This document shows positions 1 through 7,605 of a stretch of DNA of 64,000 bases, piece by piece. Source of the DNA: Dictyobacter aurantiacus. Lineage in GTDB: Bacteria > Chloroflexota > Ktedonobacteria > Ktedonobacterales > Ktedonobacteraceae. A model generated the notes under the pieces. It saw only the letters and a program-made list of their open reading frames with translations. It had not been told where the DNA came from and ran no database searches. A program made the translations under genes and the position numbers. The stretch spans positions 62,001 through 126,000 of the forward strand of contig NZ_BIFQ01000002.1 in NCBI RefSeq assembly GCF_003967515.1, given 5' to 3'. The stretch's first letter is position 1. Every line of letters starts with the position of its first letter.

Positions 1-1
1 C

Positions 2-1264
2 TGCCAGCGTTATCTTGATCAGGTGCAGGCCTGTGACACCCTGATCCAGGACTACCGGATTCTGTCGTCCGAGGCAGCAGGCCTGTTGAGTAGGGCAGGC
101 TGGTACCTAAAAGAACACGCGGTGTATCCCCAGGCTGAGGCATTGCATCAACGAGCACTGGCCATATGGGAGTGCTCTCAGGATACCAATCCTTTGCCCG
201 TCGCCAGGCAACTGGTGCAACTGGCAGCCCTCTATCATGATTGGGGAAAGTATGGACAGTCGGAGCAGTTTTATCAGCAAGCGTTGTCTCTCTATGAACG
301 ACCGGAGATCCGGGACAATATCAGGGTAGGAATGGCGATGTATGGCCTGGCCACCCTGTATAATAATCAGGGAAAGGATGCTCAGGCGGAAGCCCTTTAC
401 CTGCGCGCAATCGACTTTTATGAACAACGCTTTGGCCCTCAGTGTCTTGATTTACCTCCCCTGTTGAACGGATTAGCATACGTGTATGTGAAGCAACGTA
501 AATATGCCCGGGTAGAAGCGCTCTGTTTACGGTCAGTCCACCTGCTCAAGAAGCACCTGGATCCTGACAATCTTGCCATAGCTAATCCGTTGATAATATT
601 AGCGGCGCCATATGCGGAGCAGGAACGCTATGTAGAGGCCGAGGAAATCCTTCAGCAGGTACTAAGAATTCGTGAAAAGCATCTGGGCAGCGAGCATTTT
701 CGTGTGGCCTTTGTCTGGCATGAATTGGCCAAACTCTATCAGAAACAGGGCCGCTATGAAGATGCTGAACACTGCTATCGACGAGCGTTAGCGATCTGCG
801 AACAACAATTGGGTTCTAACCATCCCCAGGTAGCTGATTCTTTTAATCGATTGGGGACTCTGTACCGCGAGCAAAAAAGATACGCGCAGGCCGAAGCATG
901 TTTCCAGCGTGCGCTCAGGATTCGTGAGCAATTACAGAACCCTGATCAGTTCCTGGTGAGTGATGTTATTCTTGAACTGGCTATTCTGCATTTCGAGCAG
1001 CGAAAGGATGAAGAGGCCGAGCGTCATTTTCAGCAACTCTTGTATCTGCGTGAAAACGTACTGAGATTGGATGATGAGAGATTGGCGGAGGCGCTCTATC
1101 ACCTGGCGCGCTTCCGGCAGGCGCAGGGCCGCATCCAGCAAGCAACCGCGTTCTATCAACGTGCCTTACGCATACAGCAACAGACGCTGGGAGCCGATAA
1201 CCCTTTGACGCTGGCGACCGCACAGAGCATGCAAGAGCTTGCGCAGACAGCGGAACACCCATGA
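2..1264 (+). CDS. TPR-repeat protein, C-terminal part (5' end outside window)
   Basis: The frame is open from base 2, so the gene begins upstream of the window; the GTG at 23 is only an internal codon. The roughly 420 residues seen are tandem tetratricopeptide units of about 42 residues of the kinesin-light-chain type, recurring as Y-x-x-AE-x-x-x-x-RAL-x-I-x-E-x-x-LG. Such arrays are protein-binding superhelices. The entry sequence (CQRYLDQVQACDTL, then an AGWYL motif) resembles the point where NB-ARC ATPase domains pass into TPR arrays in Ktedonobacteria, so the missing part may be an NB-ARC sensor like the gene at 54784. The TPR call is firm; the NB-ARC origin is inferred. Confidence 0.85.
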   Translation, partial: CQRYLDQVQACDTLIQDYRILSSEAAGLLSRAGWYLKEHAVYPQAEALHQRALAIWECSQDTNPLPVARQLVQLAALYHDWGKYGQSEQFYQQALSLYERPEIRDNIRVGMAMYGLATLYNNQGKDAQAEALYLRAIDFYEQRFGPQCLDLPPLLNGLAYVYVKQRKYARVEALCLRSVHLLKKHLDPDNLAIANPLIILAAPYAEQERYVEAEEILQQVLRIREKHLGSEHFRVAFVWHELAKLYQKQGRYEDAEHCYRRALAICEQQLGSNHPQVADSFNRLGTLYREQKRYAQAEACFQRALRIREQLQNPDQFLVSDVILELAILHFEQRKDEEAERHFQQLLYLRENVLRLDDERLAEALYHLARFRQAQGRIQQATAFYQRALRIQQQTLGADNPLTLATAQSMQELAQTAEHP

Positions 1265-1278
1265 CTTGTGAAAAAGAG

Positions 1279-1329
1279 GTCTGGTGGGCATTTAAACATG
1301 CTTCTAGCATGCTCAAATGCCCACCAGAC
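1279..1329. terminator. Long hairpin after the TPR gene
   Basis: Two 23-base arms (1279-1301 and 1307-1329) pair with two mismatches around the loop TTCTA; the outer 15 bases (GTCTGGTGGGCATTT) pair perfectly. It lies 15 bases after the TPR stop codon. No clear T-run follows, so a terminator role is inferred from position and stability. A small palindromic repeat is the alternative. Confidence 0.55.
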
Positions 1330-1460
1330 TCTAAACCAACGCATGACGATGATCACTCGATGGCTATTCGATGGGTAACGATCTCTGGGAACACCCCCTT
1401 CTTCAGCTATCATGTAAGAGATGTCAAAATGACGTATGACGAAGAAGGAAAGGCCAGAAC

Positions 1461-2126
1461 ATGTCTACATTAGCGGCTCCTGTACTGCCCGATGAAGTAC
1501 ACTCTCAGCAACAACATTTATCTTATCTCTCCCTGAAGGAGTTTTATGTGTATCAGCGGACCGTCAGCGGGCACGCCAGGCAGGTGAAGCTGCTGGCGCA
1601 AGCGGTGGCGCACCAGCTACAGCAAACGGAAGAAGAGGTCTATCTCCTCGGGTTAGCCGCTCTGATGCATGATCTTGGCAAGATCGCCATTCCCCCGGCT
1701 CTGCTGAACAAGCCTGGTCCACTCACGGAGCAGGAATGGATAGTGATGCGCCTTCATCCAGTTATCGGTGCCAGCCTGCTTGAAAAGGCGGGTGGAACAT
1801 GGTCATCTGTGGCCCCGGCGGTGCTGGCGCATCATGAACGCTGGGATGGGGATGGCTATCCCTATCGGCTGGCGGGCGAGGAGATCCCCCTACACGCACG
1901 CATCCTGGCGGTGGCGGATTCCTATGCCGCCATGACGGAGCTGAGACCCTATCGCACAGCAATCTCCCCTGCTGAGGCGCGGACTGAAATCCGACGCGGC
2001 ATCGGTCGTGCGTATGATCCTCGCGTAGCTGAAGCCTTTCTAGCTCTTTGCTCGCGCCATGATCAGGGTGCATCCGTCCACCTATCCTCTATATTTGCTG
2101 CAGACGAGCAGCATATATATATTTAA
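1461..2126 (+). CDS. HD-GYP domain protein (putative cyclic-di-GMP phosphodiesterase)
   Basis: 221 residues, essentially a stand-alone HD-GYP domain. The metal-binding HD pair is H70-D71 (LMHDLGKIAIP), with an upstream His at SGHAR (38), HHE at 124-126 and the GYP signature at residues 132-134 (HHERWDGDGYP). The helix AVADSYAAMTELRPYR is also typical of the family. HD-GYP proteins hydrolyse cyclic di-GMP, and the key residues look intact. No receiver or sensor domain is attached, so input is probably through a partner. The ATG at 1461 follows a GAAGGAAAGG ribosome site. The next gene, an ECF sigma factor, starts 48 bases later, and a degraded copy of this domain type occurs near 6000. Confidence 0.88.
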   Translation: MSTLAAPVLPDEVHSQQQHLSYLSLKEFYVYQRTVSGHARQVKLLAQAVAHQLQQTEEEVYLLGLAALMHDLGKIAIPPALLNKPGPLTEQEWIVMRLHPVIGASLLEKAGGTWSSVAPAVLAHHERWDGDGYPYRLAGEEIPLHARILAVADSYAAMTELRPYRTAISPAEARTEIRRGIGRAYDPRVAEAFLALCSRHDQGASVHLSSIFAADEQHIYI

Positions 2127-2173
2127 CTGGCATAATGTCGACATGGCGTCATGACTACACGAGGAGGCAGAAA

Positions 2174-2830
2174 ATGAGTTCCGCTTTTCTTGAAGAAAAG
2201 GATTGCCTTGTAAGCTCAGGCATGGAGGTACCCGATGCGGTGCTGGCACGGCAGGTGCTGGACGGCGATCAGCAGGCTTTTGCGACGATAGTTCAACGAT
2301 ATCAGAGAGCACTCTTTAACTTTATTTACCAGCAAATTGGCAACTACGATCAGGCATGGGATGTGTTACAGAATGTCTTTATCTGTTTCTTTACATCCCT
2401 ACCGCGCCTGGACAACGATCGAGCCTTCAAATCCTGGCTCTTCCACGTCGCGCGCAACAAATGTATCGATGAAATTCGGCACCAACAGCGTAACGCGCTG
2501 CCCTTTTCGCGAGTGGAAACTTATGGCGAGGATAACGACGACCAGGAAGCTCTGCTCGACGTTATAGACGTGGCGCTGCTGCCCGATGCGATCGCGGAGA
2601 AGCGAGAAATGCAGGACTTCATGCGCAAAGCGATCGGCACTCTCCCCCCCAAGTTTCGCGATGTGGTCTGGCTACGCTATGTCTCCAAGCCATCTTTTGG
2701 AGAGATTGGGGAGGCACTCAACATGCCAGAGTCAACAGCAAAGACCTACTTCTATCGCGCCACACGGCTGATGCGCCAGCAGCTCGGCACTTCTGACTAC
2801 ATCTCAGATGCCTTGCACCCTTCCCGATAG
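2174..2830 (+). CDS. ECF-type RNA polymerase sigma factor
   Basis: Extracytoplasmic-function sigma factor. Region 2 runs from GDQQAFATIVQRYQ through the D-x-x-Q-x-VF motif (WDVLQNVF) to FKSWLFHVARNKCIDEIR; region 4 is LPPKFRDVVWLRYVSKPSFGEI followed by the recognition helix and RATRLMRQQL. The frame opens at 2135, but GAGGAGG at 2161-2167 places the start at ATG 2174, giving 218 residues. Nothing resembling an anti-sigma factor follows, apart from a 41-codon ORF at 2848 that I cannot classify. The upstream HD-GYP gene may be co-transcribed. Confidence 0.9.
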   Translation: MSSAFLEEKDCLVSSGMEVPDAVLARQVLDGDQQAFATIVQRYQRALFNFIYQQIGNYDQAWDVLQNVFICFFTSLPRLDNDRAFKSWLFHVARNKCIDEIRHQQRNALPFSRVETYGEDNDDQEALLDVIDVALLPDAIAEKREMQDFMRKAIGTLPPKFRDVVWLRYVSKPSFGEIGEALNMPESTAKTYFYRATRLMRQQLGTSDYISDALHPSR

Positions 2831-3031
2831 AAGTCGGGGTGGACTTTATGCGCGTGAAGACAGAACGATGGCTAGACGATAGGCAACGCTCTCTGCCAGG
2901 GGCGTGCCAGCATGTATGCTATAGATGTTCGCCGGGATGTACTGACGGACATGGCGATGTTTATACATCCTAACTTTTTTTCTGATCTGTAACTACAGAA
3001 ATCGTTTGTATGTGGGATTATCCAGGAGGAA

Positions 3032-3178
3032 ATGATGTTTGAAAAATTACGTTCAACGCGGCGCGATTTTGTGAAGAGCATAGGCGCCGTTGCCGCCGCG
3101 ACCACTCTGTTAGGGCAGAGCTCGTTATCCGCGTATGCCGCCAGCGCAACGAAGATGGGCTCAGGTCAGAAGTGGTAA
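3032..3178 (+). pseudogene. 5' fragment of a Tat-exported ferritin-like protein gene
   Basis: AGGAGG at 3024-3029 precedes ATG 3032 and a 48-codon frame starting MMFEKLRSTRRDFVKS. This is a twin-arginine leader (TRRDFVK, then an Ala-rich core and AYA-A cleavage region). The last two codons (TGG TAA) are the first bases of the inserted element at 3173. Joining the sequence across the element, AGAAG at 3168-3172 to base 5731, keeps the frame and reads KPTTIKNILNAE before a stop. That resembles the start of ferritin-like domain proteins, which have T-I-x-x-ILN after a Tat leader. The gene therefore looks interrupted and its 3' part decayed. The family call rests on a short stretch. Confidence 0.55.
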
Positions 3179-3240
3179 ATAAGGCCAAGAGCAGTCAGAT
3201 TTTGAGGCCACGAGTGATCAACCAGCGCGAAGAATGATCA
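3173..3240. repeat. Left outer inverted repeat
   Basis: Reverse complement of 5658-5725 with 5 differences in 68 bases, mostly transitions. It begins directly after AGAAG. Confidence 0.85.
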
Positions 3241-3321
3241 ACACAAGCAGAGTCGTTTGAAAAAGCGCTTCCTATCTAGCTTCTTCCATCAGCATGGTGT
3301 AAATGGAGGGTGTATTGTTCC

Positions 3322-3600
3322 TCACTCTCCGACCACATCCCAGTCCGTTTCTCTTTCTCCCCTGGCCCATCGCTGTCCGGTATTGGGAGCGTTCGTTTTG
3401 CGTTTGTCATGAGATTTGAAGTGCAAGGCTCCTCCATGTGCAGAGAGGGTCCACGTTCTCCCACAGCCTGGGCACTCCACACGTGAGACACCACTCTCCT
3501 CAAAACACTGAAGAGCAATGGGAACCACTCCAGAAAACAGGCATTTGCCCGATGCGGTGGGTTGCGATCCCTCCTTCTTCTGGAGGTGTCCCTCTGTCAC
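3322..3600 (-). CDS. Small zinc-ribbon-like hypothetical protein
   Basis: 92 codons from a GTG at 3600. The central part carries ECPGCGRTWTLSAHGG and then HFKSHDKRKT, a CxxC knuckle followed by a basic stretch, with another Cys at CLFSG and one at ALQCF. The arrangement C-P-x-C-G ... F-x-SH-x-KR recurs, as far as I recall, in small uncharacterised proteins of Ktedonobacteria; function unknown. It lies inside the left arm of the element at 3173-5725. The frame stays open upstream to a stop near 3710 without an ATG, so the start is uncertain and the gene may be a fragment. Confidence 0.4.
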   Translation of the reverse strand: MTEGHLQKKEGSQPTASGKCLFSGVVPIALQCFEESGVSRVECPGCGRTWTLSAHGGALHFKSHDKRKTNAPNTGQRWARGERETDWDVVGE

Positions 3601-3790
3601 CTGTTCTGTGGGACGCGATCCGGGAAACTCTTGCTCCTCGTTTGGGAATGCAATCTGTTGTGTTGCTCGCTCGCTTGCTGCCTCTTTCTCCGTCTCTGAT
3701 GTTCGCTCCTATCGAGCACAAATCACACGTAATGGGGAGCAATTGAGGGGAACATTTTGACCTCAATCGTTCCCCATCACTACTGGTAAA

Positions 3791-3918
3791 TGGCATAAAT
3801 GTTTGACACTTTTTGGGGTGAAACCTGGGAAATCAGTGCGAAACATGGGAATCAAACATCTATACCTGAGAAAGCCGCTCCACAAGCGGACTGTTGCATA
3901 CAGTCGTTGTAAATTCGG
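3791..3918. repeat. Left inner inverted repeat
   Basis: Imperfect reverse complement of 5042-5170. The innermost part (about 3880-3918) matches at 38 of 39 bases; the outer part has scattered changes and small gaps. Similarity stops abruptly at 3918 and 5042, marking the edge of the SDR cargo. Confidence 0.8.
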
Positions 3919-4041
3919 GCTGTTCGTGTGATGTCGGATTACCCAGAACTGCTACAAGTAAGGACAAGCTGTTCGTAGACGAAAAACAGCCTACCTTTGC
4001 TTGCATGATGGAGTCTTTTCCTTTTTTGCCAAACAGATGCT

Positions 4042-4785
4042 TCACACGAAGATAGCCCCACCATCCACAATGATCACCTGACCGGTACTAAATGCTTCGC
4101 GCATCAAATAGAGGTAGGTTTGCGCCAGATCGTGCGGCTCTCCCGCACGTCCAACCGGCAGTGTCTGCCCGATACGCCGAGACATCGCTGCACGATCTTC
4201 CTCCGACATATGTCCCCACATCTCGGTGATGACGGGTCCAGGACAAACCGCATTGACGCGGATGGGGGCCAGCTCGATGGCCAGTGCGCGAGTCAGTGCC
4301 TCGACGGCACCTGAAATGGCTGCCCCAACCGTCTGGCCCTTGCGCGGATGCCGTCCGACTATGCCAGAGGTCAACACGATGGAGCCTCCCGGTCTGATCT
4401 GACTCCTCCCATATTTCACCGCCATGAATGCACCCCAGAAACGCAGATCGAAGACGTGCCGTGCTTGTTCCATATTGGTTTCGCTCACCTCGTTCATCCG
4501 CAGCATATCGCCTGCTGTGAACACCAGGTGATCAAAGGCCCCAATCTGATCGAAGAAACCACGAACATGCTCCTCGTTCGAGAGATCGATTGTATAGCCC
4601 TCCGTCCCTTTGGGAAGACGTGCAACGGCATGGTCAACGTTCTCGCGTCTGCTTGAAGCAACCACCATGGTTGCACCCTCACGCGCCGCCATTTCAGCTG
4701 TTGCGAATCCTATGCCTGACGTTCCTCCAAGTACAACGATTCTCTTCCCCAAGAGCGTCAAAGAAGATGCAGTGTGTGTTTCCAT
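4042..4785 (-). CDS. Short-chain dehydrogenase/reductase, atypical active site
   Basis: 247 residues, the usual length for a classical SDR. The nucleotide-binding Rossmann motif is GGTSGIG (residues 20-26), followed by the strand NVDHAV...YTIDL. The C-terminal half has NAVCPGPV and FSTGQVIIVDGG, typical of NAD(P)-dependent oxidoreductases. The catalytic YxxxK is absent: in the alignable block before VEALTRALAIEL the Tyr and Lys positions are Gly and Ser. An SDR subfamily with this feature exists, so it may be an active variant or a binding protein; the substrate cannot be predicted. It is the only intact-looking enzyme gene in the element at 3173-5725. AAAGGA precedes the ATG. Confidence 0.85.
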   Translation of the reverse strand: METHTASSLTLLGKRIVVLGGTSGIGFATAEMAAREGATMVVASSRRENVDHAVARLPKGTEGYTIDLSNEEHVRGFFDQIGAFDHLVFTAGDMLRMNEVSETNMEQARHVFDLRFWGAFMAVKYGRSQIRPGGSIVLTSGIVGRHPRKGQTVGAAISGAVEALTRALAIELAPIRVNAVCPGPVITEMWGHMSEEDRAAMSRRIGQTLPVGRAGEPHDLAQTYLYLMREAFSTGQVIIVDGGAIFV

Positions 4786-5041
4786 AGAAATTCCTTTGTC
4801 TGTTTGAGCTTGACCCGTTTTTGGGAATGGCGTGTTCTACACAGTGAAAGAGTATATTGAAAAGCAACTGAGAACAAGAGGGGTGTTTATTCTAGGAGTG
4901 AGACTCCCACTCTTCCCTCGACTAGGCGGACCAAAGAGAGCCGGAGGGTCGAATGCACATGTCTGATGTCGAACCGATCTCGACTACTCTCTCTTATGAT
5001 CTGGTGATGTTTTTGCTCGAAATGTGCACAGCGCTACTCTT

Positions 5042-5170
5042 CCGAATTTACAACGACTGTATGCAACAGTCCGCTTGTAGAGTGGCTTTTCAGACGATGA
5101 ATGGTCGATTCCCATGTTTCACGCCAAAATCCCACATTTCACCTCAAAAACCGTCGAACATTCGCACCAT
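5042..5170. repeat. Right inner inverted repeat
   Basis: Partner of 3791-3918, beginning CCGAATTTACAACGACTGTA. It carries the same decayed similarity outward. Confidence 0.8.
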
Positions 5171-5177
5171 TTATCAA

Positions 5178-5534
5178 CTACATCCCGTAGGAGTCGGAAA
5201 GGTCCATGAGAGGGTCATCCCCAATATCCGGCATGTTTTCAACTGTGCCTTTCATTTCGATGTTTTCCGTTACTCGTCCATAGACTTCTTTGCCAAAAGC
5301 ACCATAGAGAACGGGTTTGGCTTTGATTGCCATTTTGACCATTTCTTCAGCCTCAGCTTCCCCCCAGGCATCGACATCAAAGAGCACTTTTATTTGGGTC
5401 ACTACATGAAACGTTGATGCATGGGTTACATCCCCTGATTGGGGAACGGGAACATCAAGAGCATCTCATACCTGTTCGACAAGCTCTGCTGGAAGATGTT
5501 CCCGAATTACTTTGACTGCCTCTCGTATGTCCAT
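5178..5534 (-). pseudogene. Hypothetical protein gene broken by one in-frame TGA
   Basis: GAGGAGGG followed by ATG at 5534 opens MDIREAVKVIREHLPAEL. The frame meets TGA at 5466-5468 and then stays open without a shift to 5178. The second part (FDVDAWGEAEAEEMVKM, then KPVLYGAFGKEVYGRV) is acidic and protein-like. Reading CGA for TGA would restore a 118-residue protein, so one C-to-T change is the simplest explanation. I do not recognise the family. It lies in the right arm of the element, on the strand opposite to the element-relative direction of the zinc-ribbon ORF. Confidence 0.5.
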
Positions 5535-5657
5535 TTTCCCTCCTCTTGTACGAACAGGAGTATCTCCTCTCAGTTTTCTGAGACGCGAACGCAATTGACA
5601 GTTCTCGAAGGAAGTATACCAGATGGGGAGCGCTTTTCCCAAGGACAAATGTACAAG

Positions 5658-5725
5658 TGATCATTCTTCGTGCTGATTGATCACTCATGACCTCAAAATC
5701 TGACCGCTCTTGGCCTTATTTACCA
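5658..5725. repeat. Right outer inverted repeat
   Basis: Partner of 3173-3240; it ends in ...TTATTTACCA directly before the second AGAAG copy. Confidence 0.85.
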
Positions 5726-5989
5726 AGAAGCCCACAACGATCAAGAATATCTTAAACGCAGAATGTGAAGTAACGTGACGTGCAATGTAGTGTGACAAGA
5801 AACGTAATGTCCACTGACTTCCCAGAGAATTCCTGAAATCCTATTTGTTATTGGATGTGATGCTCATATGACCAAACGCTTGTTGATTCGTCCTCAGGTT
5901 GACTCCGATGGTTGTGATGCTTTACCAGGGAAGACGATAGCTAAACGACGGGTAACGATCTTTGAAACTCTGATATCAGAATGTATGCT

Positions 5990-6110
5990 TACGACGGTAT
6001 TGGTAAGCTTATACGCCGTCCGTAGCGCAAGCGGAGATATGTCTGTATGCTGCTGATCGTGTCTATGATCCAGCGATTGTCGAGGTCTTTCTCCGTATCA
6101 TGGAGCGTAG
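5990..6110 (+). pseudogene. Remnant of an HD-GYP domain C-terminus
   Basis: In the frame starting at 6013 the sequence reads PSVAQAEICLYAADRVYDP then AIVEVFLRIME. This matches the end of HD-GYP domains; the gene at 1461 has SPAEARTEIRRGIGRAYDP and then VAEAFL. Just upstream, GCTTACGACGG suggests the AYD helix in a shifted frame. No HD or GYP motif remains. The intergenic stretch 5731-5990 shows nothing else that I can assign. Confidence 0.5.
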
Positions 6111-6157
6111 ATGGTATAGGCACATTCCAATTTTAATATACCAGGGAGGAAAAATTC

Positions 6158-6784
6158 ATGTCAGCAGATGTCAAAGTAGCGATCATTTACTACAGTGCGA
6201 CGGGGTCAACCTACCAGTTGGCACTGGCTGTAGAAGAAGGTGCTAAAGGTACAGGGGCACAAACGCGGTTACGAGAGGTTGAGGAACTTGCACCTAAAGA
6301 GGAGATTGCAACGAACCAGGGTTGGGCCGCGCACAGGAAAGCGACACAGCATATCGCCACAGCAACGCTCACGGATCTCGAATGGGCAGATGCCATCATA
6401 TTTGGTACGCCAACCCGGTTTGGTCTGCTTGCCGCACAATTGAAACAATTCATTGATCGTACAGGCAAACTGTGGTCACAGGGTAAACTTGCCAATAAGA
6501 TCGTCTCAAGTTTTAGTAGCTCCGGAACAGCACATGGAGGACAAGAAACGACGATTACCGCCTTGAACAATGTCTTCTATCACTGGGGTTCGATCATCGT
6601 ACCGCCTGGTTATCTTGATCCGGTGCAGTTTCAGGTTGGTAATCCCTATGGAGTTTCGTATACGTCGGACAATGGTTCTGTTCCACCTAATGAAATTGTG
6701 TTAGAGGCTGCGAGATTTCAGGGTCGGCGTGTAGCTGAGGTCGCTGCATACTTTGTAAGTGGAAGAGCACAGATTGCACACTGA
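6158..6784 (+). CDS. wrbA: NAD(P)H:quinone oxidoreductase, WrbA type
   Basis: 208 residues, flavodoxin fold. The FMN phosphate loop is YYSATGSTYQ near the N-terminus; FGTPTRFG and SSGTAHGGQETT are the other flavin-contacting segments of the WrbA family. WrbA proteins form tetramers and reduce quinones by two electrons with NAD(P)H, avoiding semiquinone radicals. The ribosome site AGGGAGG precedes ATG 6158. The dioxygenase at 7556 is of a type often linked to hydroquinone or catechol breakdown, so the two may act in the same detoxification; this is inferred from proximity. Confidence 0.88.
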   Translation: MSADVKVAIIYYSATGSTYQLALAVEEGAKGTGAQTRLREVEELAPKEEIATNQGWAAHRKATQHIATATLTDLEWADAIIFGTPTRFGLLAAQLKQFIDRTGKLWSQGKLANKIVSSFSSSGTAHGGQETTITALNNVFYHWGSIIVPPGYLDPVQFQVGNPYGVSYTSDNGSVPPNEIVLEAARFQGRRVAEVAAYFVSGRAQIAH

Positions 6785-6975
6785 TATGACCAGCGTGATC
6801 TGTTGATTGCTTTGTGTGACAGTATCTGATTCCCATGGCAGAGGGAAGCGCACCTCTTGCATTATACGATACCACTCAATGGAGTATCGAAGGTGCGTAA
6901 TTGCATGGAGTGCCAATATGAAGAACATGGGAGTCAGATGCAATCGTAAAGAAAAAGAAATGAGGTACGTATGCT

Positions 6976-7605
6976 ATGTCTTCTACCGTTCTTTTGCCAT
7001 ATTCACAACAGACACTTGATGATCATGAGTTGATCAAGCTCATAGTTACAGGAAATCAAGCCATCTTTGAAATACTGGTACAGCGGTATCAAAAAATCCT
7101 CTATAACTTTGTCAGAAGTTATATTGGGGATGATGATACCTATGATGTGCTCCAATACGTGTGGCTCCGATGCTATCTCTCGCTGCCCATGCTCCTGAGG
7201 AATTATGAGACGGGCCAAAGGTGTTGTTCTCTCAAACCCTGGCTCTTTCGAGTTGCACGGAATTGCTGCATCGATGAATTGCGCAAAGGGAAGAAATCAT
7301 CCTTTGACGTCGTATTCACAGAGTTCCCTGCACCTGAAGAGGAGGAGAGCTCTATGTTTGCTGCCCTCCTCGATTCTGCCCCTCAACCTGAAATACTGGC
7401 CGAACAACACGACCAACGTGATCACCTGTATGCGGCAATACGCTCCTTGCCGACGAGATTTCGCCAGATTGTATGGCTGCGTTATGCCGAGGAACTCACC
7501 TTTCAGGAGATTGGGCAGCGGTTACAGATGCCAGCTAATAAGGAGGAAAATGCATATGCAACACAGTCTTCTTGGTATCCATCATGTCACGGCGATCGCA
7601 AGTGA
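6976..7605 (+). pseudogene. ECF sigma factor lacking its recognition helix
   Basis: Region 2 is complete (GNQAIFEILVQRYQ, YDVLQYVW, KPWLFRVARNCCIDELRK). Region 4 starts normally (RSLPTRFRQIVWLRYAEEL then TFQEIGQRLQMP), but after MPA the frame turns into NKEENAYATQSSWYPS, which is non-homologous and overlaps the ribosome site and start of the next gene. The helix that reads the -35 element (expected after MP-x-S-T) is missing. A deletion joining this gene to the 5' region of the dioxygenase gene fits. The product could still bind core polymerase but should not recognise promoters normally. The start is ATG 6976, preceded by GAAATGAGG. Confidence 0.7.

Larger units (their letters stand above)
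3173..5725. mobile_element. Transposon-like element with long inverted repeats, carrying an SDR gene
   Basis: The ends are 68-base inverted repeats (3173-3240 and 5658-5725, 63 of 68 identical; outer tip TGGTAAATAAGGCC). They are flanked by the direct repeat AGAAG (3168-3172 and 5726-5730), consistent with a 5-bp target-site duplication. A second inverted pair lies inside (3791-3918 and 5042-5170). The segments between outer and inner repeats differ: the left holds a small zinc-ribbon ORF, the right a stop-containing gene. No transposase is visible, so the element is non-autonomous, or is two related remnants in opposite orientation around cargo. Confidence 0.7.

Noticed and set aside
4953..5417. 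154-codon plus-strand frame
   Set aside because: It runs through the inverted repeat and antisense to the stop-containing gene at 5178-5534; no ribosome site, no family.
7205..7555. N-terminal extension of the VOC dioxygenase
   Set aside because: This part overlaps the sigma factor gene in another frame; the family starts at the ATG near 7556.
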